Shown here one piece after another: positions 63,863 to 64,000 of a DNA stretch of 64,000 nt. This DNA is from Naasia sp. SYSU D00057 (GTDB lineage: Bacteria > Actinomycetota > Actinomycetes > Actinomycetales > Microbacteriaceae). The notes beneath the pieces were generated by a model. The model had not been told where the DNA came from. It saw only the letters and a program-made list of their open reading frames with translations, and made no database searches. The translations under genes and the position numbers were made by a program. The stretch covers positions 1,426,001-1,490,000 of the forward strand of contig NZ_JAFMSZ010000001.1 in NCBI RefSeq assembly GCF_017916505.1, read 5' to 3'. Position 1 is the first letter of the stretch, and each line of letters begins with the position of its first letter.

Positions 63863-64000
63863 TCAGACCTGAGCGGGCGCGGCGGCCGGCACGGCCGAGA
63901 GCTCCGCCTCGAGGGCGGACGGGGCGCGCCGACGGCGCACCGCGAGCGCGACCTGGACCGCGAAGAACGCGAACAGCGCACCGCTCGCGGTGAGGAAGAT
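63863..64000 (-). CDS. C-terminal end of a membrane protein, cut by the window edge
   Basis: The last 45 codons read IFLTASGALFAFFAVQVALA, then RRRRAPSALEAEL and an Ala/Pro-rich end. This is a final membrane helix followed by a short basic tail. The protein cannot be identified from this fragment. Confidence 0.5.
   Translation of the reverse strand: MFLTASGALFAFFAVQVALAVRRRRAPSALEAELSAVPAAAPAQV

Overview
The window is very GC-rich and dense with genes that overlap by four bases (ATGA or GTGA). Its MtrA-MtrB-LpqB, WhiB, DUF3499 and long-form ribosome-hibernation genes point to an actinobacterium. Gene order and the short intergenic repeats fit the family Microbacteriaceae; I cannot name a genus. 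I see no tRNA, rRNA, CRISPR array, prophage or transposase gene.

Region 1 (1-10.0 kb) is a methionine-salvage locus. It holds the end of mtnA, then mtnC and mtnB (+). A reverse operon encodes a ribose-type ABC importer followed by mtnK, and mtnD diverges from it. The importer is probably for 5-methylthioribose: MtnK phosphorylates it, MtnA isomerises it, MtnB dehydrates it, MtnC makes the acireductone and MtnD oxidises that to the methionine keto acid. An Asp-box propeller protein sits inside the locus, and a DszC/SfnB-type flavin monooxygenase lies beside it.

Region 2 (10.1-12.2 kb) has a small protein with two similar halves, a CAP-domain surface protein broken by one extra base, and a DUF6459 (Rv3235-like) gene.

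Region 3 (12.3-25.1 kb) is a catabolic island placed between the DUF6459 gene and secA. It contains a GntR/UTRA regulator, a FrlB-like SIS deglycase, a FrlD-like PfkB kinase, an M20 peptidase, a HAD phosphatase, an ABC importer with two paralogous binding proteins, a LacI regulator, an MFS transporter and an extra ManA. The likely job is use of fructosamines (Amadori products) or a close relative. A 13-bp palindrome in front of both the deglycase gene and the importer operon is the probable GntR operator.

Region 4 (25.4-53.6 kb) is the conserved actinobacterial core: secA, hpf, comF, lpqB, mtrB, mtrA; then a membrane protein, DUF4129, DUF4350, MoxR and DUF58 operon; a SpoIIM-like protein and an RDD protein; an MFS exporter; sahH; DUF3499; an Rv3259-like protein; DUF5719; a large glycosyltransferase; whiB; galE; and a GlxA-type regulator.

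Region 5 (53.8-64 kb) has a 1519-residue secreted LTD-CotH-PKD protein, a second manA, an acyl-CoA dehydrogenase, an RraA-like protein, several small proteins and a VOC protein.

Four families of short palindromic intergenic repeats are visible. One has a fixed 77-bp unit (six copies at three loci), one an 88-bp unit (two copies), one a 56-58-bp unit (three copies at gene 3' ends), and one is a hairpin of about 40 bp. Many genes start 6-9 bases after a TANNNT-like -10 box, which suggests leaderless mRNAs.
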